A DNA stretch of 64,000 nucleotides from Streptomyces sp. NBC_01478 (GTDB lineage Bacteria; Actinomycetota; Actinomycetes; Streptomycetales; Streptomycetaceae). This document shows positions 16,503-25,338 of the stretch, in pieces. The notes beneath the pieces are model-generated. The model did not search any database. It was not told the DNA's origin and worked only from the letters and a program-made list of their open reading frames with translations. Positions within the stretch are counted from its first letter, which is position 1; every line of letters starts with the position of its first letter. The stretch covers positions 2,957,501 to 3,021,500 of the forward strand of contig NZ_CP109444.1 in assembly GCF_036227225.1 (NCBI RefSeq), read 5' to 3'. The translations under genes and the position numbers were made by a program.

Positions 16503-16609
16503 AAGGGGAACCTCCTCGGCGGTGCTGGGGAGGAAAACGCGTGGTGAACGCGTACTCCAGGGTGCGCGGGTGTCCCTCGTCCCCGCCCGACCGGAGGGGC
16601 CGAACGGGT

Positions 16610-16648
16610 GACGCCCCGCTCCCCGCGCGGTGCGGGAAACGGGGCGTC
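16610..16648 (-). terminator. Hairpin after fabI
   Basis: GACGCCCCG (16610-16618) pairs with CGGGGCGTC (16640-16648), with an inner CCCCGC/GCGGG stem. It sits 28 bases beyond the fabI stop codon and is the natural end of the fabG-fabI transcript. Confidence 0.6.
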
Positions 16649-16676
16649 GACGCCGTAGGAGAGGCGGGCCGGGAGG

Positions 16677-17444
16677 TCAGGCTCCGATGGCGTGCAGGCC
16701 GCCGTCCACGTGGACGATCTCGCCGGTGGTCTTCGGGAACCAGTCGCTCAGCAGGGCGACGATGGCCTTGCCGGCCGGCTCCGGGTCGTTGAGGTCCCAC
16801 TCCAGGGGGGAGCGGTTGTCCCACACGGAGGCCAGCTCGCTGAAGCCCGGGATGGACTTGGCGGCCATCGAGCCGAGCGGGCCGGCGGAGACGAGGTTGC
16901 AGCGGATGTTCTGCTTGCCCAGGTCGCGGGCGAGGTAGCGGCTGGTGGCCTCCAGGGCGGCCTTGGCCGGGCCCATCCAGTCGTACTGCGGCCACGCGAA
17001 GGACGCGTCGAAGGTGAGGCCGACGACCGAGCCGCCGTTCTGCATCAGCGGCAGGCAGGCCATGGTCAGCGACTTCAGGGAGAACGCCGAGACGTGCATG
17101 GCCGTGGCGACCGACTCGAACGGCGTGTTGAGGAAGTTGCCGCCGAGCGCGTCCGGCGGCGCGAACCCGATGGAGTGCACGACGCCGTCGAGGCCGCCCA
17201 GTTCCTCGCCCACGACGTCGGCGAGACGCGCGAGGTGCTCGTTGTTCGTCACGTCGAGCTCGATGACCTTGGTGGGCTTGGGGAGCTTCTTGGCGATGCG
17301 CTCGGTCAGCGTGGGCCGCGGGAACGCGGTCAGGATGATCTCGGCGCCCTGCTCCTGGGCCTGCTTGGCGGCGTGGAAGGCGATGGAGGACTCCAGCAGC
17401 ACACCGCTGATCAGGACGCGCTTGCCCTCGAGAATTCCGCTCAT
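16677..17444 (-). CDS. fabI: Enoyl-[acyl-carrier-protein] reductase, FabI/InhA type
   Basis: A 255-residue NADH-dependent enoyl-ACP reductase, the last reduction in each fatty acid elongation cycle. It has the atypical SDR features of this family: the glycine stretch SGVLLESSIAFHAAK instead of TGxxxGIG, and the Tyr-x6-Lys active site in YDWMGPAKAALEA, as in InhA. The C-terminus (GEIVHVDGGLHAIGA) is typical. It starts five bases after the fabG stop, so the two form an operon. This pair matches the known actinomycete fabG-fabI arrangement; the type is the target class of isoniazid and triclosan. Confidence 0.96.
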   Translation of the reverse strand: MSGILEGKRVLISGVLLESSIAFHAAKQAQEQGAEIILTAFPRPTLTERIAKKLPKPTKVIELDVTNNEHLARLADVVGEELGGLDGVVHSIGFAPPDALGGNFLNTPFESVATAMHVSAFSLKSLTMACLPLMQNGGSVVGLTFDASFAWPQYDWMGPAKAALEATSRYLARDLGKQNIRCNLVSAGPLGSMAAKSIPGFSELASVWDNRSPLEWDLNDPEPAGKAIVALLSDWFPKTTGEIVHVDGGLHAIGA

Positions 17445-17449
17445 GGTGA

Positions 17450-18154
17450 TCAGTGACCCATTCCCAGTCCGCCGTCTACGGGGATGACGGCTCCAGTGAT
17501 GTACGAGGCGTCGTCCGAGGCGAGGAACCGCACCGTCGCGGCGACCTCCTCGGGCTGCGCGTACCGGCCGAGCGGCACCTGCTTCATGATGGCCTCGCGC
17601 TGCTCGTCGGTGAGCGCCTTGGTCATGTCGGTGTCGACGAAGCCGGGCGCGACGACGTTGAAGGTGATGTTGCGCGAGCCCAGTTCACGGGCGAGGGAGC
17701 GCGCGAAACCGACCAGGGCGGCCTTGGAGGCGGCGTAGTTCGACTGGCCGGGGCCGCCCATCAGGCCGACGACCGACGAGATGAGGACGACACGGCCCTT
17801 CTTGGCGCGCAGCATGGCGCGGTTGGCGCGCTTGACGACGCGGAAGGTGCCCGTGAGGTTGGTGTCGATGACCGAGGTGAAGTCCTCCTCGGTCATGCGC
17901 ATGAGGAGCTGGTCCTTGGTGACGCCGGCGTTGGCGATCAGGACCTCGACCGGGCCGTGCTCGGCCTCGATCTCCTTGTAGGCCTGCTCCACCTGCTCGG
18001 GGTCGGTGATGTCGCACTTGACGGCCAGGAAGCCGGCCGGCGGCTCACCCGAGCGGTATGTGATGGCGACCTTGTCGCCGGCATCGGCGAACGCGCGGGC
18101 GATGGCGAGGCCGATGCCCCGGTTGCCTCCGGTGACGAGAACCGAGCGGCTCAA
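17450..18154 (-). CDS. fabG: 3-oxoacyl-[acyl-carrier-protein] reductase FabG
   Basis: A 234-residue NADPH-dependent beta-ketoacyl-ACP reductase. The motifs are TGGNRGIG (8-15), NAG (near 82), the catalytic Ser of ISSVVG and Tyr-x3-Lys of YAASK, and VDTDMTK after the PG motif. The start is placed at a TTG (18154) because AAGGG lies seven bases upstream and the N-terminus SRSVLVTGG aligns with FabG proteins; longer in-frame starts give no homologous sequence. It is the first gene of the fabG-fabI operon and divergent from tldD. A second set of elongation enzymes is elsewhere in Streptomyces, so this pair may act with dedicated partners. Confidence 0.94.
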   Translation of the reverse strand: MSRSVLVTGGNRGIGLAIARAFADAGDKVAITYRSGEPPAGFLAVKCDITDPEQVEQAYKEIEAEHGPVEVLIANAGVTKDQLLMRMTEEDFTSVIDTNLTGTFRVVKRANRAMLRAKKGRVVLISSVVGLMGGPGQSNYAASKAALVGFARSLARELGSRNITFNVVAPGFVDTDMTKALTDEQREAIMKQVPLGRYAQPEEVAATVRFLASDDASYITGAVIPVDGGLGMGH

Positions 18155-18394
18155 CGGATCACCCTTTCGATAGCGGTTCTGCACGCCTGCCCGATACACC
18201 TGGTTGACAGGCGGCTTTATCGAAAATCTATCGGTCCGCCCGGTCCGGCGGACAATCGGGCACCGACAGTGGCTTACGGAACTCGCTGTCGGGTCCCTAC
18301 AGAAAGTGCCGACGCAGCGCGGAAACGTGTGGTCCCCGCACCCGCTCGCGCGACATGATCGGACCCGACAGGCCACGACAGCAGGGAGACCTCC

Positions 18395-19918
18395 GTGCCT
18401 CATTCCATCGACGAAGCCTTCACGGCACTTCCGCTACGCGCCCTGGCCGACGCCGCGCTGGCACGCGCGCGTGCGCTCGGCGCCGAGCACGCGGACTTCC
18501 GGTTCGAGCGGGTGCGCAGCGCGTCCTGGCGGCTGCGGGACGCCCGGCCCGCCGGTACGTCGGACACCACCGACCTCGGGTACGCGGTACGGGTCGTGCA
18601 CGGCGGCACCTGGGGGTTCGCCTCGGGTGTGGACCTGAGCCTGGACGCCGCCGCCAAGGTCGCCTCGCAGGCGGTGGCGATGGCGAAGCTCTCCGCCCAG
18701 GTGATCAAGGCGGCCGGATCGGACGAGCGCGTCGAGCTGGCCGCCGAGCCCGTGCACGAGGAGCGGACGTGGATCTCGTCGTACGAGATCGATCCGTTCT
18801 CGGTGCCCGACGAGGAGAAGGCGGGGCTCCTGGCGGACTGGAGCGCCCGGCTGCTGGCGGCGGACGGCGTCAACCACGTGGACGCGTCGCTGCTCACCGT
18901 GCACGAGAACAAGTTCTACGCCGACACCGCCGGGACGGTGACCACGCAGCAACGGGTCCGGCTGCACCCGCAGTTGAACGCGGTGTCGGTCGACGAGTCG
19001 AGCGGTGAGTTCGACTCCATGCGCACCATCGCGCCGCCCGTGGGCCGCGGCTGGGAGTACCTGACGGGCACCGGCTGGGACTGGGACGAGGAGCTGGCCC
19101 GGATCCCCGAGCTGCTCGCGGAGAAGATGCGGGCGCCGAGCGTCGAGGCGGGCCTGTACGACCTCGTCGTGGACCCGTCCAACCTCTGGCTGACGATCCA
19201 CGAGTCCATCGGCCACGCCACCGAACTGGACCGCGCGCTCGGCTACGAGGCCGCCTACGCCGGCACCTCCTTCGCCACCTTCGACAAGCTCGGCAAGCTC
19301 AAGTACGGCTCCGAGCGGATGAACGTCACCGGGGACCGCACCGCCGAACACGGCCTCGCGACCATCGGCTACGACGACGAGGGCGTCGAGGGCCAGTCCT
19401 GGGACCTGGTCAAGGACGGCACCCTGGTCGGCTACCAACTCGACCGCCGCATCGCGAAGTTGACCGGCTTCGATCGCTCGAACGGCTGCGCGTACGCCGA
19501 CTCCCCCGGCCATGTGCCGGTGCAGCGCATGGCCAACGTGTCACTCCAGCCGGACCCTGCGGGGCTCTCCACGGAGGACCTGATCGGCGGGGTCGACCGC
19601 GGGATCTACGTGGTCGGCGACCGGTCGTGGTCGATCGACATGCAGCGCTACAACTTCCAGTTCACGGGGCAACGGTTCTTCAAGATCGAGAACGGGCGGA
19701 TCACCGGCCAACTGCGGGACGTCGCGTACCAGGCGACGACCACCGATTTCTGGGGGTCCATGGCGGCCGTCGGCGGTCCGCAGACATACGTCCTGGGCGG
19801 CGCCTTCAACTGCGGCAAGGCCCAGCCGGGCCAGGTCGCCGCGGTCTCGCACGGCTGCCCGTCGGCCCTCTTCACGGGAGTCAACATCCTCAACACCACG
19901 CAGGAGGCCGGTCGATGA
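18395..19918 (+). CDS. tldD: TldD-family zinc metallopeptidase
   Basis: A 507-residue protein of the TldD/PmbA family. The zinc-binding HExxxH motif reads HESIGH at residues 269-274, identifying this as the catalytic TldD subunit. TldD/TldE heterodimers degrade unfolded peptides, and in known systems process microcin B17 and CcdA. The GTG start at 18395 follows GGGAGACCTCC. The stop overlaps the ATG of tldE (ATGA), fitting a 1:1 complex. No RiPP precursor or cyclodehydratase gene is nearby, so a general proteolytic role is more likely. Confidence 0.93.
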   Translation: MPHSIDEAFTALPLRALADAALARARALGAEHADFRFERVRSASWRLRDARPAGTSDTTDLGYAVRVVHGGTWGFASGVDLSLDAAAKVASQAVAMAKLSAQVIKAAGSDERVELAAEPVHEERTWISSYEIDPFSVPDEEKAGLLADWSARLLAADGVNHVDASLLTVHENKFYADTAGTVTTQQRVRLHPQLNAVSVDESSGEFDSMRTIAPPVGRGWEYLTGTGWDWDEELARIPELLAEKMRAPSVEAGLYDLVVDPSNLWLTIHESIGHATELDRALGYEAAYAGTSFATFDKLGKLKYGSERMNVTGDRTAEHGLATIGYDDEGVEGQSWDLVKDGTLVGYQLDRRIAKLTGFDRSNGCAYADSPGHVPVQRMANVSLQPDPAGLSTEDLIGGVDRGIYVVGDRSWSIDMQRYNFQFTGQRFFKIENGRITGQLRDVAYQATTTDFWGSMAAVGGPQTYVLGGAFNCGKAQPGQVAAVSHGCPSALFTGVNILNTTQEAGR

Positions 19919-21309
19919 GTCTTCGTACGAACAAGCCGCACGAGATCGTCGAGCGCGCCCTCGAACTGTCGCGGGCCGACGGCTGTGTCGTCATCGCCGA
20001 CGAGCAGTCGACCGCGAACCTCCGCTGGGCGGGCAACGCGCTGACCACGAACGGTGTCACGCGCGGGCGCACGCTCACCGTCATCGCGACCGTCGACGGC
20101 AAGGAGGGCACGGCCTCGGGGGTCGTGTCCCGGTCGGCCGTCACCCCGGAGGAGCTGGAGCCGCTGGTGCGGGCCGCCGAGGCCGCCGCGCGCGGTGCCG
20201 CGCCCGCCGAGGACGCGCAGCCGCTCGTCACCGGCGTACCGGAGTCGCCCGACTTCACGGACGCGCCCGGCGAGACCTCGTCGACCGTGTTCACCGACTT
20301 CGCGCCGGCGCTCGGCGAATCGTTCGCACGCGCGCGTGCGGGCGGTCGCGAGCTGTACGGCTTCGCCAACCACGAGCTGGTCACCAGCTACCTGGGTACG
20401 TCGACGGGCCTGCGCCTGCGCCACGACCAGCCCAACGGGACGCTGGAGTTGAACGCCAAGTCCCCGGACCGTACGCGCTCGGCCTGGGCCGGCCGCTCGA
20501 CCCGGGACTTCAAGGACGTCGACCCGGCGGCCCTGGACGCCGAGTTGGCCGTACGACTGGGCTGGGCGGAGCGGAAGATCCAGTTGCCCGCGGGCCGGTA
20601 CGAGACGCTGCTGCCGCCGACCGCGGTCGCGGACCTGCTGATCTACCAGATGTGGTCGGCGTCGGGGCGGGACGCGGTCGAGGGGCGCACGGTGTTCTCC
20701 AAGCCCGGCGGCGGCACCCGTGTCGGCGAGAAGCTCACCGAGCTGCCGTTGACGCTGCGCAGCGACCCGAACGAACCGGGCCTGGAGTCCGCCCCGTTCG
20801 TGCTCGCGCACACCTCCGGGGGCGACCAGTCGGTGTTCGACAACGGGCTGCCGCTGACGGCGACCGACTGGGTGCGCGAGGGCGAGTTGCAGCACCTGCT
20901 GACCAGCCGGCACAGCGCGGGCCTGACCGGGCTGCCGGTGGCGCCGTCGATCGACAACCTGATCCTGAGCGGGGGCGAGGACCGCTCCCTGGAGGAGATG
21001 GTCGCGAACACCGAGCGCGGGCTGCTGCTGACCTGCCTCTGGTACATCCGCGAGGTCGACCCGGCGACGCTGCTGCTCACCGGGCTGACCCGGGACGGCG
21101 TCTACCTCGTCGAGAACGGCGAGGTGGCGGGCGAGGTGAACAACTTCCGGTTCAACGAGTCGCCGGTGGATCTGCTGGGGCGGGCGACCGAGGCGGGGCG
21201 GACGGAAAAGACGCTGCCGAGGGAATGGAGCGACTGGTTCACTAGGGCCGCGATGCCCGCGCTGCGGGTGCCGGACTTCAATATGAGCTCTGTCAGTCAG
21301 GGCGTATAA
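19915..21309 (+). CDS. TldE/PmbA-family partner subunit
   Basis: A 464-residue TldD/PmbA-family protein without the HExxxH zinc motif, as expected for TldE. Family blocks are present: STANLRWAGNALTTNG near residue 28, LVTSYLGTSTGLRL near 158, and the C-terminal EVNNFRFNESPVDLL. In known complexes this subunit helps form the substrate cavity while TldD cuts. It begins inside the last codon of tldD (ATGA overlap) and is followed after 45 bases by tyrS. Confidence 0.92.
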   Translation: MSLRTNKPHEIVERALELSRADGCVVIADEQSTANLRWAGNALTTNGVTRGRTLTVIATVDGKEGTASGVVSRSAVTPEELEPLVRAAEAAARGAAPAEDAQPLVTGVPESPDFTDAPGETSSTVFTDFAPALGESFARARAGGRELYGFANHELVTSYLGTSTGLRLRHDQPNGTLELNAKSPDRTRSAWAGRSTRDFKDVDPAALDAELAVRLGWAERKIQLPAGRYETLLPPTAVADLLIYQMWSASGRDAVEGRTVFSKPGGGTRVGEKLTELPLTLRSDPNEPGLESAPFVLAHTSGGDQSVFDNGLPLTATDWVREGELQHLLTSRHSAGLTGLPVAPSIDNLILSGGEDRSLEEMVANTERGLLLTCLWYIREVDPATLLLTGLTRDGVYLVENGEVAGEVNNFRFNESPVDLLGRATEAGRTEKTLPREWSDWFTRAAMPALRVPDFNMSSVSQGV

Positions 21310-21354
21310 CCTCGTACCTGATTCACGAGACCATCCCAAGGAGATACGAGAACC

Positions 21355-22623
21355 GTGACGGACATCGTCGACGAACTGCAGTGGCGCGGGCTGATCGCCC
21401 TCTCCACTGACGAGGACGCATTGCGCAAGGCGTTCGCGGACGGTCCCGTCACGTTCTATTGCGGTTTCGACCCGACCGCGCCCAGCCTGCACCTCGGCAA
21501 CCTGGTGCAGATCCTGACGATGCGCCGGATCCAGCAGGCGGGCAACCGCCCGCTGGGCCTGGTCGGCGGCGCCACGGGCCTGATCGGTGACCCGAAGCCG
21601 AACGCGGAGCGGACGCTCAACGCGCCCGACGTCGTGGCCCAGTGGGTCGAGCGGCTGCGCGCGCAGATCGCCCCGCTGCTGGACTTCGAGGGCCCGCACG
21701 CCGCGATCATGGTCAACAACCTGGACTGGACCCAGGGCCTGTCGGCCATCGAGTTCCTGCGGGACATCGGCAAGCACTTCCGGGTCAACAAGATGATCGC
21801 CAAGGAGGCCGTCTCCCGGCGGCTCAACTCCGACGCGGGCATCAGCTACACCGAGTTCAGCTACCAGATCCTCCAGGGGATGGACTTCCTGGAGCTGTAC
21901 CGCAGGCACAACTGCACGCTCCAGACCGGCGGCAGCGACCAGTGGGGCAACCTCACCTCGGGCACCGACCTGATCCACCGGGCCGAGCCGGAGGCGGTGG
22001 TGCACGCGCTGGGCACCCCGCTGATCACCAAGGCCGACGGCACCAAGTTCGGCAAGACGGAGTCCGGCACGGTCTGGCTCGACCCGGAGATGACCACGCC
22101 GTACGCCTTCTACCAGTTCTGGCTGAACGCGGACGACCGGGACGTCTCCAAGTTCCTGCGCATCTTCAGCTTCCGGTCCCACGAGGAGATCGAGGAGCTG
22201 GAGCGGCAGACCGAGGAGCGTCCCCAGGCGCGTGCCGCGCAGCGTGCGCTGGCCGAGGAGCTGACGACGCTGGTGCACGGCGCCGAGCAGACGGCCGCCG
22301 TGACCGCCGCGTCCAAGGCCCTCTTCGGGCAGGGCGAGCTGGCGGAGCTGGACGAGAAGACGCTGACCGCGTCCCTCTCCGAGGTGCCGCACGTCCAGGT
22401 CGCCGAACTCGGCCCGGTCGTCGACCTGTTCGCCGAGGTCGGCCTGGTGGCGAGCAAGTCCGCCGCGCGGCGGACCGTGAAGGAGGGCGGGGCCTACGTG
22501 AACAACGTGAAGGTCGCCGCGGAGGATGCCGTGCCGGCGAAGGAAGATCTGCTGCACGGACGGTGGCTGGTGCTTCGGCGGGGCAAGAAGAATCTTGCCG
22601 CCGTCGAGGTGACCGGAGCGTAA
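21355..22623 (+). CDS. tyrS: Tyrosyl-tRNA synthetase
   Basis: A 422-residue class I synthetase that charges tRNA-Tyr. The HIGH-type motif reads HLGN at 46-49, the KMSKS-type loop reads KFGKT ([12 protein letters not shown]), and a C-terminal S4 RNA-binding domain (about 355-420) holds [17 protein letters not shown]. The GTG at 21355 follows AAGGAGATACGAGAACC. No T-box leader is seen in the 45 bases upstream, as expected for Streptomyces. Confidence 0.97.
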   Translation: MTDIVDELQWRGLIALSTDEDALRKAFADGPVTFYCGFDPTAPSLHLGNLVQILTMRRIQQAGNRPLGLVGGATGLIGDPKPNAERTLNAPDVVAQWVERLRAQIAPLLDFEGPHAAIMVNNLDWTQGLSAIEFLRDIGKHFRVNKMIAKEAVSRRLNSDAGISYTEFSYQILQGMDFLELYRRHNCTLQTGGSDQWGNLTSGTDLIHRAEPEAVVHALGTPLITKADGTKFGKTESGTVWLDPEMTTPYAFYQFWLNADDRDVSKFLRIFSFRSHEEIEELERQTEERPQARAAQRALAEELTTLVHGAEQTAAVTAASKALFGQGELAELDEKTLTASLSEVPHVQVAELGPVVDLFAEVGLVASKSAARRTVKEGGAYVNNVKVAAEDAVPAKEDLLHGRWLVLRRGKKNLAAVEVTGA

Positions 22624-22631
22624 GCGCCGTA

Positions 22632-22728
22632 GGGGTGCGGAGAGTGCGCGGTCTGCCGGTTCGTCGTGGCTGGTCGCGCCCACGCGGCGGAGCCGCAAAT
22701 CGATACAGCCCCGCACCCCTCACGGGGC
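22632..22728. repeat. Dispersed Streptomyces intergenic repeat with terminator hairpin
   Basis: The block has an outer stem GGGGTGCGG (22632-22640) with CCGCACCCC (22711-22719), an internal GCGGC-GGA-GCCGC hairpin (22684-22696) and a final GCCCCG...CGGGGC hairpin (22708-22728). The text GTGGCTGGTCGCGCCCACG and ATCGATACAGCCCCGC is, from memory, common between genes in many Streptomyces genomes. It sits between the convergent ends of tyrS and the GlsB-type gene and probably terminates both. Confidence 0.6.
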
Positions 22729-22735
22729 GCTGTTC

Positions 22736-23014
22736 TCAGGCTCGTTGTTTGTTCTTGCCGATTGTCGCCATGTACGCCATGTCGACGACGAAGACGATGA
22801 TGATCGCGGCGATGAGCTGGAACGCGTGGCGGCTCCAGTCGATGCCGCTGGTCGCGTCGACGCCGGCCGCTCGGGCGATCGCGTTGCCGACGATGGCGCC
22901 GAGAATGCCGCAGATGGTGGTCAGCCAGAGCGGACTGTGCTGCTTGCCCGGGATGATCGCCTTCGCGATCAGGCCCAGCACGAATCCCACGATGATCGCC
23001 CACAACCAGCCCAT
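22736..23014 (-). CDS. GlsB/YeaQ/YmgE-family stress-response membrane protein
   Basis: A 92-residue membrane protein with three helices: WLWAIIVGFVLGLIAKAII, LTTICGILGAIVGNAIA and AFQLIAAIIIVFVVDMAYMA. The Gly-rich helix pattern and size match the transglycosylase-associated (Transgly_assoc) family, which is induced by general stress in many bacteria. The gene is monocistronic and divergent from the DUF3099 gene. Its biochemical role is not established. Confidence 0.88.
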   Translation of the reverse strand: MGWLWAIIVGFVLGLIAKAIIPGKQHSPLWLTTICGILGAIVGNAIARAAGVDATSGIDWSRHAFQLIAAIIIVFVVDMAYMATIGKNKQRA

Positions 23015-23267
23015 GGCTGCCTCCTAGTACGGCTCGACGTTCGACGTGAGCATTACGCCAAGTGTCGGTGCGGTCGCCGTACGGCGCATGTCGGGTACGG
23101 CCGTACGTGCGACGGCGCAGATCGTTCGCCCAGGCCCGATGCGCCCCGGTCTCGAAGGCGACGGAGGCGCGGCGTAACGTAGGACGTGTCGGGGCCCGGT
23201 TCCCGGATCGGGTGCGAACCGGGGTGCGGGCCGGGGAGAGTCCGATCCGGGCGGATGGTGGAATGTG

Positions 23268-23666
23268 ATGCGGAAGCTGCACGGCGAAGGCAACGCCCAG
23301 GTGTTCCGGATCACCGGAGCCCGGACGGGACTCGCGGAGGACATTCGCGGACGGCAGCGCCGCTATGTCATCTCGATGTCGATCCGTACGGTGTCGGTGA
23401 TCCTCGCCTGCGCGCTGTGGAACGTCGAACGGCACGTCGCGATCGTCGCGTTGGTGCTCGGTGTATTGCTCCCCTATGTCGCCGTCGTGATCGCGAACGC
23501 CGGGCGGGAGAACGCGCCGGGGCTTCCGTCCACGTTCGTCACCACGCCGCTGCGGCCGATGATCACACCGCCGCGCTCCGACGAGGCGTTCACGGAACCC
23601 GTCCCGGAAGGCGTCGTGCCCGAGCCGGCACCCCGGGTCGGAGGCGAACCGTACGACCGGTCGTGA
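23268..23666 (+). CDS. DUF3099 membrane protein
   Basis: A 132-residue protein. The N-terminal part (FRITGARTGLAEDIRGRQRRYVISMSIRTV) is the DUF3099 signature, followed by two close membrane helices (about 42-58 and 62-80) and a Pro-rich cytoplasmic tail. A GTG at 23265 directly precedes the ATG and is an equal start. The function is unknown. It is divergent from the GlsB-type gene and followed by a strong terminator. Confidence 0.82.
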   Translation: MRKLHGEGNAQVFRITGARTGLAEDIRGRQRRYVISMSIRTVSVILACALWNVERHVAIVALVLGVLLPYVAVVIANAGRENAPGLPSTFVTTPLRPMITPPRSDEAFTEPVPEGVVPEPAPRVGGEPYDRS

Positions 23667-23811
23667 CCATGGCGAACGCGTCACAAGCGGAAGTCGGCTC
23701 CGCACCAAGCTCAAGAAAAGCTCAGATCAATCATGTTGTTCCGGTGCCGGGCGACCGGCTCCCCGTGACATACTTCGTACGCGCTCCGCATCCCCCGTCG
23801 GAGCGACGGAC

Positions 23812-23849
23812 CGACGCCGGGCAGCTCCCCCCGTGGCTGCTCGGCGTCG
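23812..23849 (+). terminator. Terminator after the DUF3099 gene
   Basis: CGACGCCGGGCAGC (23812-23825) pairs with GCTGCTCGGCGTCG (23836-23849) with one mismatch and a ten-base loop. It is followed by CCTTTTC, giving a short T tract. Confidence 0.75.
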
Positions 23850-23890
23850 CCTTTTCAGCGCATCTGTGAGACGAAATTCCGTGAGTTCCC

Positions 23891-24115
23891 GTGAGTGACG
23901 AGACACCGATCTGCTCCGCGAAGGGCTGCCGCGCCGACGCCGTGTGGGTCCTCGCGTGGAACAACCCGAAGATCCATACGCCGGAGCGCCGCAAGACGTG
24001 GCTCGCGTGCGAGGAGCATCGCGAGCATCTGTCGCAGTTCCTCGGGGTGCGGGGGTTCTTGAAGGATGTTGTCGCGTTCGCGGACTGGGAAGAGCCCGAG
24101 GCTTCGGCTTCGTAG
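23891..24115 (+). CDS. Small zinc-ribbon-like protein
   Basis: A 74-residue protein with CSAKGC at 8-13 and CEEHREH near 39, four likely metal ligands in a compact treble-clef pattern. The middle (AVWVLAWNNPKIHTPERRKTW) and end (FLGVRGFLKDV) are, from memory, strongly conserved in actinomycetes. Databases sometimes call such proteins acetone carboxylase, which the size rules out. The start is GTG at 23891. The role is unknown; nucleic-acid or protein binding is possible. Confidence 0.78.
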   Translation: MSDETPICSAKGCRADAVWVLAWNNPKIHTPERRKTWLACEEHREHLSQFLGVRGFLKDVVAFADWEEPEASAS

Positions 24116-24143
24116 GGGCTGCGGGCCGCATGGCGGCTACTGG

Positions 24144-24172
24144 TCCTCGTAGGGGCAACCGGCCTACGAGGA
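24144..24172. terminator. Bidirectional terminator between the zinc-ribbon gene and moaA
   Basis: TCCTCGTAGG (24144-24153) pairs perfectly with CCTACGAGGA (24163-24172) around a nine-base loop. It lies five bases beyond the moaA stop and about 30 beyond the zinc-ribbon stop, serving both convergent genes. Confidence 0.75.
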
Positions 24173-24176
24173 GTGC

Positions 24177-25166
24177 TCAGCCGCCGATCGCCGACATCGG
24201 CCGGTCCGGCTGGAGGAACGACGGGTCGTCCAGGCCCGAGCCCGCCTTCTTGCCCCACATCGCCTGGCGCCAGACGCGGGCGATCTCCTCGTCGGGGGCG
24301 TCGGAGCGGAGCGCGGCGCGGAGGTCGGTCTCCTCGCGGGCGAACAGGCAGTTGCGTATCTGGCCGTCGGCGGTGAGGCGGGTGCGGTCGCAGGCTCCGC
24401 AGAACGGGCGGGTGACCGAGGCGATGACGCCCACCCGGTGCGGGCCGCCGTCCACGACCCAGCGCTCGGCCGGGGCCGAGCCGCGCTCGTCGGAGCCTTC
24501 GGGGGCCAGCTCGAAGCGGGTGCGGAGGGAGGCGAGTATGTCGCCCGCCGTGACCATGCCGTCGCGTGTCCAGCCGTGCTGGGCGTCCAGGGGCATCTGC
24601 TCGATGAAGCGCAGTTCGTAGTCGTGCGCCACGGCCCAGGCCAGCAGGTCCGGGGCCTCGTCGGCGTTGAGTTCCGGCATCAGCACCGAGTTGATCTTCA
24701 CCGGGGTCAGGCCCGCTTCGTGGGCGGCTTCCAGGCCCGCGAGGACGTCCTTGAGGCGGTCGCGGCGGGTGAGGGTCTTGAAGACGTCGGGGCGCAGGGT
24801 GTCCAGGGAGACGTTGACCCGGTCCAGGCCCGCCTTCTTCAGGGCGGTCGCCGTGCGCTTGAGGCCGATGCCGTTGGTCGTGAGGGACATCCGGGGGCGG
24901 GGCTCCAGGGCCGCGACCCGCTCGACGATGCCGACCAGGCCGGGGCGCAGCAGGGGCTCGCCGCCGGTGAAGCGGACCTCCTCGATACCCAGGGAGGTGA
25001 CCGCGATGTCGATCAGGCGGACGATCTCGTCGTCCGTGAGGAGGTCGGGCTTGGCCAGCCACTGCAGGCCCTCCTCGGGCATGCAGTACGTACACCGGAG
25101 GTTGCACCGGTCTGTCAGCGAAACCCGCAGGTCGGTGGCTACTCGGCCATAGGTGTCGATGAGCAT
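24177..25166 (-). CDS. moaA: GTP 3',8-cyclase MoaA
   Basis: A 329-residue radical-SAM enzyme that, with MoaC, makes cyclic pyranopterin monophosphate for molybdenum cofactor. The N-terminal [4Fe-4S] motif is C21-x3-C25-x2-C28 in CNLRCTYC. A second cluster site is formed by FCGACDRTRL and RNCLF. The chain ends in the conserved Gly-Gly (SAIGG) needed for activity. The ATG at 25166 follows GAGGGAGGGGG; a longer in-frame start lacks homology. It is not adjacent to other moa genes here. Confidence 0.95.
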   Translation of the reverse strand: MLIDTYGRVATDLRVSLTDRCNLRCTYCMPEEGLQWLAKPDLLTDDEIVRLIDIAVTSLGIEEVRFTGGEPLLRPGLVGIVERVAALEPRPRMSLTTNGIGLKRTATALKKAGLDRVNVSLDTLRPDVFKTLTRRDRLKDVLAGLEAAHEAGLTPVKINSVLMPELNADEAPDLLAWAVAHDYELRFIEQMPLDAQHGWTRDGMVTAGDILASLRTRFELAPEGSDERGSAPAERWVVDGGPHRVGVIASVTRPFCGACDRTRLTADGQIRNCLFAREETDLRAALRSDAPDEEIARVWRQAMWGKKAGSGLDDPSFLQPDRPMSAIGG

Positions 25167-25267
25167 GTGGGCCCCCTCCCTCGATTCGGATCGCATATTT
25201 TCCGACACCTGCGAGCCTACGCGACGCCTCTGACAACACGAGCGGCCCGATCCCACGAGGTACGACA

Positions 25268-25299
25268 CGGCCGCGTCGTAGGGATCTACGACGCGGCCG
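25268..25299 (-). terminator. Terminator after the sodium symporter gene
   Basis: CGGCCGCGTCGTAG (25268-25281) and CTACGACGCGGCCG (25286-25299) form a perfect 14-bp stem with a GGAT loop. It lies 40 bases beyond the symporter stop and upstream of moaA. Confidence 0.8.
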
Positions 25300-25338
25300 T
25301 CGACGTGGGGGGATGGGGTGGGGGGACCGGATCGGGGT

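Noticed and set aside
18204..18231. TTGACA-type promoter for tldD
   Set aside because: TTGACA is present, but no acceptable -10 hexamer lies 16-19 bases downstream.
19648..22716. A 1022-codon open frame on the minus strand opposite tldD, tldE and tyrS
   Set aside because: It is a shadow frame made by high GC; composition is low-complexity and the real genes opposite have full motifs.
23891..24115. Annotation as acetone carboxylase
   Set aside because: At 74 residues with a zinc-ribbon pattern it cannot be that large multisubunit enzyme; the label is a likely database error.
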